From a virus, in IMG/VR virus record IMGVR_UViG_3300022851_000006, positions 1 to 41,353 of that record: a stretch of 41,353 nucleotides of DNA; one strand, 5' to 3'. The stretch's first letter is position 1. Every line of letters starts with the position of its first letter. The notes below the pieces were generated by a model. That model did not search any database. It was not told where the DNA came from and saw nothing but the letters and a program-made list of their open reading frames with translations. Below, piece after piece: positions 17,784 through 25,548 of the stretch. Position numbers and translations under genes: made by a program.

Positions 17784-19166
17784 ATGTTTAAAGATATATT
17801 TGCAATTATTAAGGGTGAAGTTGCTAGTTATGAATCTTCTGCTAGCTTTCCAACTATTGGGAATATCAAAACAATTTATGTTGATCAAACTAGTCTGCTT
17901 CTATATCTATGGAATGGCACAGCTTATGTTGTGGCAAATAATGGCGATATTCTTGATGGTGAAGTGCGATATTTTAATAATCTTCCATCTCCTGCGTCAT
18001 CTTACACCGATCAAACATATTATGTAAAACAATACGATGTTTTAACACCTACAAAATTATCTGGTTTTTATCGTTCTGATAGTGCTAATTGGGTTAGGCG
18101 ATCAGATAAAGTAATATATTCATTACTAAACTTTACAGGTGCTAATAAAATTGTTAAGACTAACAATGCAGGCAAAGAAGTAATAGAAACAGCTATTGAA
18201 ATTGATTCAAACAATAACCTAAATCTAAAAGCTGGTGGTTTTAAAGATGAGAATGTATCCACAGCTATTAAATTAGGTTCTGCATCAGAAACTGCATTTG
18301 ACACAAGCGACCAAACCATAATTGGCTCTTCAAACGAACTTCATACAAATATAGCAACTGTTCAAAGTAATTTAAATACTAAATCTCACAACAGTTTATA
18401 TGGTAAGCAGGGCGGAGGCTCCATAGATGATTTTAATCACGTATCAGATTCACAATTAGTCAAAATTAATAATATTTTACCAGTTAATTTAAGTAACTTA
18501 GACAACAATGATTTTCTAACACATAGCAGTGATACTTGGGTAAATAGAACGCCTACAGTTGTTGCTGGTATTTTAAGTCACAATAATTTAAGCACCTTAC
18601 AAGGTGGTAGCTCATCTGAAAGATACCATTTAACTTCAACTCAAGTAAATTATATTTTTGCAAATTCATTAACTAGTTTAGCTAATAATGATGTTTTACT
18701 TTATAATAGTAGTAATGCAAGATTTGAAAATGAGACATTAGATAACTTTAAGACTCTTTTAGGTTCTGGTATCCAAGTCGGTAATATAGCACGAAGTTCT
18801 ACAACAGAGATTTTTAACGACACCACAATATCAATTTATTGGGACGGTGCAAACCTTGCTATAAAAACTAGCATTTTGCAAGGTTCTGCCGCAGGAGGAT
18901 ATGATACTACAAAGCGTTCAAAAAGCAGTAGTGTATTTGCGCCAAATAATTATTATTCCAATAGCTCAACAGGTGGCTTATCATCAACATACAAGTTTTT
19001 TGGAGACAGCTCAATGGCAACAGTTCCAAGCACAAACAATGAAGTTAATTATTACGATTCTTACACGGCTTATATTCACCTTTATTTACAAAAAGATTAC
19101 ACTATAAAATTATACAGCAATGGCTGGGGTAGAATATTTTACACAATATTTAAAGGAATGATTTAA
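17784..19166 (+). CDS. Tail fibre protein with HxxLxxxQGG repeats
   Basis: 460 residues. Two copies of the fibre-shaft repeat are visible: SHNSLYGKQGGGSIDDFNHV and SHNNLSTLQGGSSSERYHLT (about residues 203-222 and 265-284). Repeats of this type trimerise in many tail fibres. The C-terminal 100 residues are Tyr/Ser/Asn-rich, as expected of a receptor-binding tip. Probable host-recognition protein. Confidence 0.7.
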   Translation: MFKDIFAIIKGEVASYESSASFPTIGNIKTIYVDQTSLLLYLWNGTAYVVANNGDILDGEVRYFNNLPSPASSYTDQTYYVKQYDVLTPTKLSGFYRSDSANWVRRSDKVIYSLLNFTGANKIVKTNNAGKEVIETAIEIDSNNNLNLKAGGFKDENVSTAIKLGSASETAFDTSDQTIIGSSNELHTNIATVQSNLNTKSHNSLYGKQGGGSIDDFNHVSDSQLVKINNILPVNLSNLDNNDFLTHSSDTWVNRTPTVVAGILSHNNLSTLQGGSSSERYHLTSTQVNYIFANSLTSLANNDVLLYNSSNARFENETLDNFKTLLGSGIQVGNIARSSTTEIFNDTTISIYWDGANLAIKTSILQGSAAGGYDTTKRSKSSSVFAPNNYYSNSSTGGLSSTYKFFGDSSMATVPSTNNEVNYYDSYTAYIHLYLQKDYTIKLYSNGWGRIFYTIFKGMI

Positions 19167-19191
19167 ATAATAATTAAACACAACACAAAAA

Positions 19192-19881
19192 ATGAAATAT
19201 TTTATCTCTTTTGACAAAGAAAATGAACAAAAAAATTATATCGCGGAAAACTACTGCAATACTCCTGATACCTCAGGTTTTAAAATAAATCACGATTACA
19301 CAGCTCCTGATGGTTTTGATCCTGATATAAATTTTTGTAAATTAGTAAATAATCAAGCTGTATTGATGACAGATTTAGAAAAAATGGATTATATTGCTAA
19401 GAAAGATTTACAAAATTTAATTTTTTTGGCAAAATTATCATTAAAATCTAAAGTTGAAAAATTTTATGATATTGGTGCAAGATTAATTAGAATCACAAAC
19501 GGACATATTCAGCCAGTTTTGGTAGATCAAAAATTTACTAATAATTTAGAATCTGCTAAATCTCAAGCTAATTCTAATATTGATAAATGTTATTATCACA
19601 AATTGACTGATTATCAAGGAAATTTTATTTTAGAAAATAACAAAAATATTACAACAAAATTAACTATTGAAACTTTGGAAAAAATAGAAAGCATTACTCA
19701 CGCTAGGAGGGGCTATTGTCATAATATAAAGTATTTTCATTTTGCAATAATAGATTTATTAACAGATTTGGATAAGATAAATATTTATAATATTATGGTA
19801 GATAGCGATGGTAAGCAGTATAAACCTACTAAAGAAATTAGAGTAAATAAAGACGGTAACATAATTTCTTTTAATAATTAA
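19192..19881 (+). CDS. Unknown protein after the tail fibre
   Basis: 229 residues, MKYFISFDKENEQ onward, mixed alpha/beta with Asn/Lys-rich composition. I do not recognise a family. Position right after the fibre gene suggests a fibre assembly chaperone or accessory virion protein. No signal peptide or membrane segment. Confidence 0.5.
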   Translation: MKYFISFDKENEQKNYIAENYCNTPDTSGFKINHDYTAPDGFDPDINFCKLVNNQAVLMTDLEKMDYIAKKDLQNLIFLAKLSLKSKVEKFYDIGARLIRITNGHIQPVLVDQKFTNNLESAKSQANSNIDKCYYHKLTDYQGNFILENNKNITTKLTIETLEKIESITHARRGYCHNIKYFHFAIIDLLTDLDKINIYNIMVDSDGKQYKPTKEIRVNKDGNIISFNN

Positions 19882-19892
19882 AAAAATTGATA

Positions 19893-20423
19893 ATGCAAAA
19901 TGGCAGTTATTTATTAGTTACAAGTAAATTTTCTTTTTATTTGCTTTTTACAAAACCTCTAAAATATGTTATTCAATGGACAACTGGTAGTAAATATGAG
20001 CATATGGCTATTTTTTGTAATAATAACATACTAAATGTTAATGGAGAAGGTTGCAATTTAATAAGTTTAGAAGATTTTAAGAAAAAATATAAAACTAAAT
20101 GGTCTGTAATTGATAGTTTTAATAGAATAATGCCTTTAACAAACAACAAAAGCATTGAATTATTTAATGCTATGAAATTAATGAAATCAAGAAATATTAG
20201 TTATGGAGCGTTTGAAGCCGGAACTTCAGCTTTCCAATGGAAATGGCTTTGGCGAATGTTTGATACAAAAAAACGTTCGTTTTGTAGCGAATCCGTTATT
20301 GAAGTATTAATAACTGCTAATTTGTTAAATGTTAGCTATAAAACTAGAAAATACAGTCCAAAAACTGCCAATAAATTGTTATGTAATTTAGGTTTTTATA
20401 AATTTGATAAAACAATATGTTAA
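19893..20423 (+). CDS. Permuted NlpC/P60-like (YiiX-type) cysteine peptidase or amidase
   Basis: 176 residues from ATG 19893 (a TTG six bases earlier is in frame but weaker). It shows the circularly permuted papain-like order: His in TGSKYEHMAIF before the catalytic-type Cys in KKRSFCSESVIEVL. The C-terminal YSPKTANKLLCNLGFYK fits this family. It may cleave peptidoglycan peptides or acyl bonds. Near the lysis genes, so a lysis or entry role is possible. The substrate is not visible from the sequence. Confidence 0.6.
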   Translation: MQNGSYLLVTSKFSFYLLFTKPLKYVIQWTTGSKYEHMAIFCNNNILNVNGEGCNLISLEDFKKKYKTKWSVIDSFNRIMPLTNNKSIELFNAMKLMKSRNISYGAFEAGTSAFQWKWLWRMFDTKKRSFCSESVIEVLITANLLNVSYKTRKYSPKTANKLLCNLGFYKFDKTIC

Positions 20424-20977
20424 AATTTCACAAAATGACAGAAGTAAGCGTTAAATTCTGTCTTGGATGTATTATTGTTGGTATATTATTTGGAATTTCT
20501 ATTTTACTTTTGTTCAATATTTATTATACACAATTACCAGCACAAGATAAATTGTTAAGACTTTGTAATAATTATTATATTTCTTCTATTAAAATTAATA
20601 AGAATAAATATGAATTTATTGGAGTAGAAGGTTGCGATCAAAAAAATAATATCCAATGTAGTTATTCAATAACTCAAAATATTAATCCTTTTTATTTTCA
20701 AAAAAATAGCATTGATAATGAAACTCAAGATTTTTTAAATAGTTTTGATTTTGATAAAATTTTTTACGTTGAAAACGTCCAAGAATTAGCTCCTCTTTAC
20801 CCTAGTATCAATATTATTTTACAAAATACTATTGTTAAAATTAATAAAGCTTGGTTTGTAAAAATTAAAACAAACAACGATAATTATCAAATTAATATTG
20901 TAACTAACTCTTCTAGCAATAAATCTTTTTGCCCCATTAAGATTATTAAAAAAACTTTAACTACGATGAAAATTTAA
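20417..20977 (+). CDS. Single-pass membrane protein of unknown function
   Basis: 186 residues. Membrane segment at about 17-38 (LGCIIVGILFGISILLLF), then a ~145-residue domain probably outside the cytoplasm with several cysteines (RLCNNYY, EGCDQ, IQCSYS, SFCPIK). Start at 20417 overlaps the previous stop; ATG 20435 is an alternative. Function not recognised. Confidence 0.55.
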   Translation: MLKFHKMTEVSVKFCLGCIIVGILFGISILLLFNIYYTQLPAQDKLLRLCNNYYISSIKINKNKYEFIGVEGCDQKNNIQCSYSITQNINPFYFQKNSIDNETQDFLNSFDFDKIFYVENVQELAPLYPSINIILQNTIVKINKAWFVKIKTNNDNYQINIVTNSSSNKSFCPIKIIKKTLTTMKI

Positions 20978-20978
20978 T

Positions 20979-21428
20979 ATGGATATTTTAATAAATTTAA
21001 TTGGCACTCTTGGGATATCTCAAGCTGTTGTAATGCTATTAACATTATTAATGATAATGGGCGGTATTATTTATAAGTTATTTGTGGGTAGAGTTGCTGA
21101 CAAAATAGATCACCAAAATTATAGAATTGGTGAGCAAGCAAAAGACATTGCTATTGTTAAAACTGATTTAAATGTTAGATTTGATGAGTTACGAACACAT
21201 ATTGAGGCTATGGTTGACAATAATATTACAATTTTTAAGGCTAGCATTAAGACACAGTTAGCAATTTCTGCTCAGTCAGAAAGATTAGATTTTAAAGATT
21301 TAGAAAAGTTTTGCTCTGCTTATATCAATCAACAATTTGAAAAGATTATGGAGCATAATAAAAACAATGAAATGCATAACAAATCTTTAGAAAAAATTAA
21401 TAAAAAGAATACTTATAATGAATTATAA
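20979..21428 (+). CDS. Membrane-anchored coiled-coil protein
   Basis: 149 residues: N-terminal membrane segment (about 12-34, ISQAVVMLLTLLMIMGGIIY) followed by a long charged helical part (about 45-145). Topology resembles accessory holin or i-spanin-like proteins in lysis cassettes, but no family is recognised. Overlaps the next start by 11 nt. Confidence 0.5.
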   Translation: MDILINLIGTLGISQAVVMLLTLLMIMGGIIYKLFVGRVADKIDHQNYRIGEQAKDIAIVKTDLNVRFDELRTHIEAMVDNNITIFKASIKTQLAISAQSERLDFKDLEKFCSAYINQQFEKIMEHNKNNEMHNKSLEKINKKNTYNEL

Positions 21429-21978
21429 AATTATATTACCGATAATAGTATTTACATTATTAAGTGGTAATGCTATAGCTAAAATTAATTTAGCAATTGG
21501 CACTTCTATTTCAATTGTAAAAACTAATGATAAAAATTTTAAAAATATTAGTTTTCAGGATCAATTACAACCAACAAGTTTAAATTTAGGAGTAAATTAC
21601 AAATTGCCTGAATCTCAATTCATTTTAAGTTTTTACACTAATAGATTGCTCAATAAACCTCTCACTAGAGTAGTTAAAAATATTCGCAATGGCAGTTTGT
21701 ACCAAACACAAACAAAACTTACCTCTGACTCTTTATTGGCTGGTTATCAGCTAAATAGGGTTATTCCTGCTTTTGTTATAACAAAAGTTAAAGTAAAGAG
21801 TCATATTATTAGTAAAAATGCTATTTTAGCAACTAACACAAACCGTGCTTTTGTTTTTGGTTTAAATTTAACTTATTTTATTAATAACAAGTTTTCAATT
21901 TCGACTACTTTTCTTTTGCCTAATCAAAAATTAGATTTAGAATCAGGTTTAATTTTTGGCGGTTACTACAATTTTTAA
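21418..21978 (+). CDS. Outer-membrane beta-barrel-like protein (Lom-like position)
   Basis: 186 residues. A signal peptide (MNYKIILPIIVFTLLSGNAIA) is followed by alternating hydrophobic strands and a final segment SGLIFGGYYNF ending in Phe, the classic C-terminal signal read by the BAM machinery. A phage-encoded barrel in this place recalls lambda Lom, which alters the infected cell surface. Barrel fold is inferred from pattern only. Confidence 0.55.
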   Translation: MNYKIILPIIVFTLLSGNAIAKINLAIGTSISIVKTNDKNFKNISFQDQLQPTSLNLGVNYKLPESQFILSFYTNRLLNKPLTRVVKNIRNGSLYQTQTKLTSDSLLAGYQLNRVIPAFVITKVKVKSHIISKNAILATNTNRAFVFGLNLTYFINNKFSISTTFLLPNQKLDLESGLIFGGYYNF

Positions 21979-21993
21979 CAAACAATATTTACA

Positions 21994-22242
21994 ATGAAAA
22001 TTTTTGATTTTTTAAAAGACTTAGGCGGTAAATTTTCGCACAAAAGAATTATTAGCCTTGTTGCGTCTGGGGTATTATTATTTTTTATTATCAAAGGTGC
22101 AGACTCTATGTTAGCTAGTCAGTCCTATATGGAATTTCTATATTTGATGGGTGGATTAGTAGTGTTTGTTTTATTTCTCACAAAAATAATTACTGTTGAG
22201 AATATATCTTTAATTGTAAAACAATTAAAGAAAAATGATTAA
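21994..22242 (+). CDS. Holin candidate
   Basis: 82 residues with two membrane segments (about 18-35 and 47-65) and a charged C-terminus (VKQLKKND). N-terminal KIFDFLKDLGGKFSHKRI is typical of small class II-like holins. It lies directly before the spanin pair and overlaps it by 8 nt, the classic holin position. It would permeabilise the inner membrane at lysis. Confidence 0.65.
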   Translation: MKIFDFLKDLGGKFSHKRIISLVASGVLLFFIIKGADSMLASQSYMEFLYLMGGLVVFVLFLTKIITVENISLIVKQLKKND

Positions 22243-22468
22243 ATTTATTACTGGTTTTGTAACTTTCTTAATTTCAATTTTATTTATATTTAAAAAAGGT
22301 TCTGATTTTGAGAAAAATAAACAACAGCTTAAACAAGCTAATAAAACAATTGAAATGGTCAAGGATAGACAAGAATCTAATACTATTGTTGATAGCCTTA
22401 GCGATGATATGCTTAATAACCTCTTGCAAATCAAACCCAAAGCCACAAGAAACAATAGTAAGCAATGA
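22235..22468 (+). CDS. Inner-membrane spanin, Rz-like
   Basis: 77 residues: N-terminal membrane anchor (ITGFVTFLISILFIF) and a charged coiled coil (EKNKQQLKQANKTIEMV). An o-spanin-like frame with a lipobox overlaps it in the +1 register, the Rz/Rz1 arrangement. Together they would disrupt the outer membrane at lysis of a Gram-negative host. Confidence 0.7.
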   Translation: MIKFITGFVTFLISILFIFKKGSDFEKNKQQLKQANKTIEMVKDRQESNTIVDSLSDDMLNNLLQIKPKATRNNSKQ

Positions 22469-22643
22469 TTGTTTAATTATATCCAAACCTTACTTTCCAG
22501 CTGTTAAGGAGCTATCTTGTTTGAGTAGGACATTAAAAGAAGATATCTTAGCTAAAAATATTTTGTATTGCAAAAGATGTGGCAATTCTCAAGAAACTTA
22601 CAAAGATTATTGCAAAGAACTAATTAAAAAAATTAATGAGTAG
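22350..22643 (+). CDS. Outer-membrane spanin lipoprotein, Rz1-like, embedded start
   Basis: 97 residues if it starts at TTG 22350, giving MKWSRIDKNLILLLIALAM and then the lipobox ITSC. The frame is open further upstream (TTG 22308), but 22350 gives an ideal lipoprotein signal peptide. The mature part begins CKSNPKPQ, a proline-containing linker, and has further cysteines. It starts inside Rz and runs past its end, then overlaps the DUF5675 gene by 8 nt. Confidence 0.65.
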   Translation: MKWSRIDKNLILLLIALAMICLITSCKSNPKPQETIVSNDCLIISKPYFPAVKELSCLSRTLKEDILAKNILYCKRCGNSQETYKDYCKELIKKINE

Positions 22644-23079
22644 AGTAGAAATTAGAAGAAATTTATATGACGATGCTGGCACCACTGGTTATTTGTATAT
22701 AGATGATGCCCCATTTATTATCAATGACAAGCATTGCAGGACTTTAGAGCGTCCAAAAAATGGTTATCATCCTTGTATCCAAGAAGGAACTTATCCCCTA
22801 ACTAGAGATTTTGCAGGTAAATTTAAATATTTTAAGATTGAAAATGTGCCGACTAGAACTAATATTGAAATCCATCAGGGCAATACTATTGATGATATTT
22901 TAGGTTGCGTGCTACTTGGTCGCTCTTTAGCTACTGATAATCCTAGATTTAAACATAAATTCTTTTTGCTAAATAGCACCATTGCCTGCAAAGCCCTATA
23001 TAAACATTTAGACGGTGATTACCATCAATTAACGATTAGTCATAGCAATCAATGTTTTGTGGATAAAGATTTTTTATAA
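22636..23079 (+). CDS. DUF5675 family protein, probable lysis enzyme
   Basis: 147 residues. Motifs of DUF5675 are clear: RTLERPKNGYHPCIQEGTYP, IENVPTRTNIEIHQGNTIDD and LGCVLLGRS (a Cys and His arrangement like a peptidase or transpeptidase site). These proteins are common at the end of phage lysis cassettes. Last gene of the long plus-strand late operon; followed by strong hairpins. Confidence 0.75.
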   Translation: MSRVEIRRNLYDDAGTTGYLYIDDAPFIINDKHCRTLERPKNGYHPCIQEGTYPLTRDFAGKFKYFKIENVPTRTNIEIHQGNTIDDILGCVLLGRSLATDNPRFKHKFFLLNSTIACKALYKHLDGDYHQLTISHSNQCFVDKDFL

Positions 23080-23088
23080 TGAGAAGGA

Positions 23089-23113
23089 CGACCAAATTGT
23101 CGAGATTTGGTCG
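23089..23113 (+). terminator. Terminator of the late operon
   Basis: CGACCAAAT (23089-23097) pairs perfectly with ATTTGGTCG (23105-23113) around a 7-nt loop, followed by a pyrimidine-rich tail with TTTTGTTTT. It lies 10 nt after the last late gene. Strong intrinsic terminator for the plus strand. Confidence 0.75.
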
Positions 23114-23131
23114 CTCTATCCTTTTGTTTTA

Positions 23132-23195
23132 ACGCTTCTAGCTTATGCAAAGCTAGTTACGATCAGACAAAAGATAAAATTAACATTCGAAGCGT
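23132..23195. other. Nested inverted repeats between convergent operons
   Basis: The outer arms ACGCTTC (23132-23138) and GAAGCGT (23189-23195) enclose an inner perfect hairpin CTAGCTT-ATGCA-AAGCTAG (23138-23156). No reading frame here is convincing. It may be a second, bidirectional terminator, a small RNA or a recombination/resolution site; I see no recombinase in the genome. Confidence 0.5.
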
Positions 23196-23267
23196 CAATT
23201 TGTATCTTACAATTTATTAAATCCAATGTCAAGCAATATAAATAATAAGATAGAAACTAAAGTCAAA

Positions 23268-23450
23268 TTATAAAGAAAATTTGATTTCATCACAAACTTC
23301 CCCAACTATTTTATCTTGCTCTAACTCACTTTCTTCGCCACAAAAATTTTTAACAGTTTTTCTTATAGTGTCAAGCCCATTATAGCCATAAAGATCGTCA
23401 ACCTCCATATCCCCTATTATCATTTGTATTTTTCTTTGTTTTATATTCAT
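23268..23450 (-). CDS. Small unknown protein, last gene of the minus operon
   Basis: 60 residues, MNIKQRKIQMIIGD onward, acidic with two cysteines. Unrecognised. Its ATG lies right beside the 11-bp repeat array (23453 onward), which therefore forms its leader. Coding nature is supported by codon composition and spacing to its neighbours only. Confidence 0.5.
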   Translation of the reverse strand: MNIKQRKIQMIIGDMEVDDLYGYNGLDTIRKTVKNFCGEESELEQDKIVGEVCDEIKFSL

Positions 23451-23452
23451 AA

Positions 23453-23584
23453 TTTAGACATTATTTAGTTAAACTTTAGTTAAACTTTAGTTAAACTTTA
23501 GGCTTTGAAGCCTTTGTTTATGGGGTTGTAATTTATCCGAACTTATTGAATTTTAGACGTTATTTAGACGTTATTTATTTAAAC
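23453..23584. repeat. 11-bp iteron-like array in two clusters
   Basis: Cluster 1: TTTAGACATTA (23453) followed without gap by three exact TTTAGTTAAAC units (23464, 23475, 23486) and a partial TTTAG. Cluster 2: two TTTAGACGTTA units (23552, 23563) and TTTATTTAAAC (23574-23584). Every unit is exactly 11 bp, about one helical turn, so a protein would contact the same face. A GGCTTTGAAGCC hairpin (23501-23512) lies between. Candidate replication-origin iterons or regulator array. Confidence 0.65.
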
Positions 23585-23914
23585 TTCTAAGAATAAATAT
23601 TGATAAAAAAGTTTTTTAACCATTTTTCTCTTCATAATATAAGTTGATAATTTCTTTGTAATTGGACTCTTAACATCTTCTATTACCCAAGATTTCTTTT
23701 CAGTATCAAAATAAACAAAATCTGCTAGGTATTTAATTCCTCTTTCATTTCCTGATTTATGTTTTAACGGCTCCTGGATAATAAAGGGGACTTGTTCTGC
23801 TAAATCTGTTATAACTCCTGCTTTTTGTAATAATTCAAGTTGTGAGGCTCTCTTTGCCTCCTTCTTGCTATCATAACCGCCAGTTTTCTTGGCAAAGTAT
23901 TTATTCGTTTTCAT
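23579..23914 (-). CDS. DUF1064 nuclease (Holliday-junction-resolvase-like)
   Basis: 111 residues. Matches the DUF1064 layout: DSKKEAKRASQLELLQKAG, then KYLADFVYFDTEKKSWVIED and VKSPITKK. Conserved D (ADF) and E-D-x-K (EDVK) form a PD-(D/E)xK-type site. Usually found with phage replication and recombination genes and proposed to resolve branched DNA. Complete length. Confidence 0.78.
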   Translation of the reverse strand: MKTNKYFAKKTGGYDSKKEAKRASQLELLQKAGVITDLAEQVPFIIQEPLKHKSGNERGIKYLADFVYFDTEKKSWVIEDVKSPITKKLSTYIMKRKMVKKLFYQYLFLEV

Positions 23915-23955
23915 TTTCTCTAATTATATTTATGCTATTAATAAATAACTTACAA

Positions 23956-24096
23956 TTATACATTACCGTGCATCGTTACCATCAACTCAACAGGGTTATT
24001 AAAAAAAAATTCTCTTGTTTTATTACCGCACTCAATACAATCTTTCTTATATTGCTCGTGGAATGTGAAGGTAAAATCATCTAATTTTACTTGCAT
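23956..24096 (-). CDS. Small CxxC protein
   Basis: 46 residues starting MQVKLDDFTFTFHEQYKKDC, with a single DCIECGN (CxxC) and ending VELMVTMHGNV. The frame passes through nine consecutive T without shifting. The start overlaps the previous gene's stop by 10 nt, as is common in this operon. Function unknown; one CxxC may be half of a zinc site in a dimer. Confidence 0.5.
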   Translation of the reverse strand: MQVKLDDFTFTFHEQYKKDCIECGNKTREFFFNNPVELMVTMHGNV

Positions 24097-24326
24097 CTTG
24101 ATTCTCTTATTTGTTGCATTTTATCGTGAGAAGGTATTGCCAAACCACTATGGTAAATACTTAGACCAATAATTAGTATTGAGAGTAAAATTAAAGATAA
24201 ATTTCTGCCTCCGCGATTATAATGTGGTATATTTTCCATATATCCTACTAGCCAAAATATTAAACTGAATAACAATGCTACTGCGTAGAATAGCCCCAAA
24301 AACATATAAATTATCCCTATGTCCAT
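24087..24326 (-). CDS. Two-pass membrane protein
   Basis: 79 residues with hydrophobic segments at about 4-28 and 42-60, and a basic tail (QQIRESRCK). An AGGA box precedes the ATG. Unrecognised small inner-membrane protein in the early/middle region; roles such as superinfection exclusion are guesses. Confidence 0.55.
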   Translation of the reverse strand: MDIGIIYMFLGLFYAVALLFSLIFWLVGYMENIPHYNRGGRNLSLILLSILIIGLSIYHSGLAIPSHDKMQQIRESRCK

Positions 24327-24328
24327 AA

Positions 24329-24526
24329 TTATTCCTTTTCCTTTAAAAGCCCTATAAATCCTTCAATCACCATCTTTTTGGAGGAATCAGAAAGGTCTTT
24401 ATTTTTGCAATGTGCTATAATCTTATTATAAATTTCTGTAAGCTCGTCCTGATATTTTTCAGGATTAAGTTTTACAAACTCTGGAATAATATATATTTTT
24501 TCTATTTCTGCGATTTTATTTGTCAT
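24329..24526 (-). CDS. Small helical protein
   Basis: 65 residues, MTNKIAEIEKIYII onward, predicted all-helical and charged. Not recognised. It is spaced 2 nt from the membrane-protein gene downstream and 9 nt from the HNH gene upstream, so it belongs to the same transcript. Confidence 0.5.
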   Translation of the reverse strand: MTNKIAEIEKIYIIPEFVKLNPEKYQDELTEIYNKIIAHCKNKDLSDSSKKMVIEGFIGLLKEKE

Positions 24527-24535
24527 ATTTGTTAT

Positions 24536-25009
24536 TTATTTAGTTTGGAATTGAGTAATACTCTTAATTTGCAGATCTTCCAATTGTATTGATCCGTTCA
24601 TTCCTTCTCCATTCAATTTATGCCATTGTGAATGGTGAGCGGCACATAACCATCTAATGTTAAATGGCTTTAAATAATCGTCGTGGTGGGCGTGTATGTA
24701 TATTTTAGAGCCGCACTGTTCACAGTCTTGTTTGTCTAATAAGTTGGCTCTGATTGCGTTATGTATTAATGTTTGGGCTAATTTTTTAGCAGGATATTTA
24801 TTTCCCCACTCTTGAGATTTTTCCTTTGTAATTCTATTGCCTCTCAATCTATCATACTCCCTATAATAACTAACTTTAGTCAATCTATTTTCTCTGACAT
24901 CTGTTTTATTACATTCTTTACATTTGTTAACTCTCCCACCTATCATATGTAAATGTTGGTAAAATTCTGATAATTCTTTAGTATTTTGACATTTAAAACA
25001 TTTCTTCAT
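24536..25009 (-). CDS. HNH endonuclease with two zinc-binding parts
   Basis: 157 residues. Two N-terminal CxxC knuckles (C4/C7 and C30/C33), a third CxxC (C96/C99, QDCEQCGS), then IHAHHDDYLKPF and WLCAAHHSQWHK with the H/N/H metal site. This is the free-standing phage HNH type seen near replication genes and could also be a homing endonuclease. It is the first gene after a consensus promoter at 25038-25066. Confidence 0.75.
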   Translation of the reverse strand: MKKCFKCQNTKELSEFYQHLHMIGGRVNKCKECNKTDVRENRLTKVSYYREYDRLRGNRITKEKSQEWGNKYPAKKLAQTLIHNAIRANLLDKQDCEQCGSKIYIHAHHDDYLKPFNIRWLCAAHHSQWHKLNGEGMNGSIQLEDLQIKSITQFQTK

Positions 25010-25037
25010 ATTTAAAAAGATTAATTAATAAAAGCTA

Positions 25038-25066
25038 ATTATATTCATTAAGACTCTAGTTGTCAA
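25038..25066 (-). promoter_or_regulatory. Perfect consensus sigma70 promoter
   Basis: On the minus strand TTGACA (25066-25061), 17-bp spacer, TATAAT (25043-25038), both boxes perfect. It lies about 30 nt ahead of the HNH gene start and would drive the 25009 to 23268 gene group independently of upstream genes. Confidence 0.85.
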
Positions 25067-25080
25067 TGATAAATACCGTT

Positions 25081-25509
25081 TTAAAAAGGAAGAATATCGT
25101 CCAAATCTTCTTCTTTTTTTTCTGGCTGGTAGCCATTGCCTTTTGCTTCGTTGTGAGCATCAATTACTTGCTCCACAATGTCAGCTTGGTAGATTATAAA
25201 TTGAAGGTAATTGACTTTCTTGCCATCTTTTCCATCAAATGATACTGGCTCTAAACTAGCATTAATAGTAAATTTAGCACTTAGATTGCTTTCCATCAAA
25301 GCCATAGTTTCTTTGAAGCAAATAAATTTCATTGAGGCATTTAAAAAGAAAGTAGCTCCTTCTTTATCAGTTTTTTTAATTGACCAGTTTAACTTTCCAA
25401 TTGCAAAATTGCCTTTGTTTTCAAATTGGAATTGATCTTTATCAAATTCACTAGTCTCCTCGTTCCATTTGTTAGCAATTCTGTATTTAGTATTTCCGTT
25501 TATTGACAT
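25081..25509 (-). CDS. ssb: Single-stranded DNA-binding protein
   Basis: 142 residues. The acidic C-terminal tip EEDLDDILPF is the SSB tail that recruits replication and repair proteins. The body is beta-rich, with FENKGNFAIGKLNWSIKK and NYLQFIIYQADIVEQV, an OB-fold-like pattern. Diverged from E. coli SSB. Clustered with the YqaJ exonuclease and AAA recombinase genes, whose annealing would need SSB. Confidence 0.7.
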   Translation of the reverse strand: MSINGNTKYRIANKWNEETSEFDKDQFQFENKGNFAIGKLNWSIKKTDKEGATFFLNASMKFICFKETMALMESNLSAKFTINASLEPVSFDGKDGKKVNYLQFIIYQADIVEQVIDAHNEAKGNGYQPEKKEEDLDDILPF

Positions 25510-25510
25510 A

Positions 25511-25548
25511 ATATTTATTATTAAAATTATTTATTATTAAAATTATTT
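25511..25548. repeat. Tandem AT-rich 16-bp duplication
   Basis: ATTTATTATTAAAATT occurs twice in a row just upstream of the ssb start and up to the dUTPase remnant. Probably slippage or recombination scar next to a deletion end; it contains no promoter I can see. Confidence 0.5.

Noticed and set aside
23057-23245. 62-residue plus-strand frame after the lysis gene
   Set aside because: It starts inside the DUF5675 gene and runs through terminator hairpins; composition reflects the inverted repeats.
23464-23501. CRISPR array
   Set aside because: The 11-bp units are directly adjacent with no spacers and there are no cas genes.
24001-24009. Frameshift in the small CxxC gene at a nine-base homopolymer
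   Set aside because: With exactly nine T on the minus strand the frame continues without a break to the stop at 23956.
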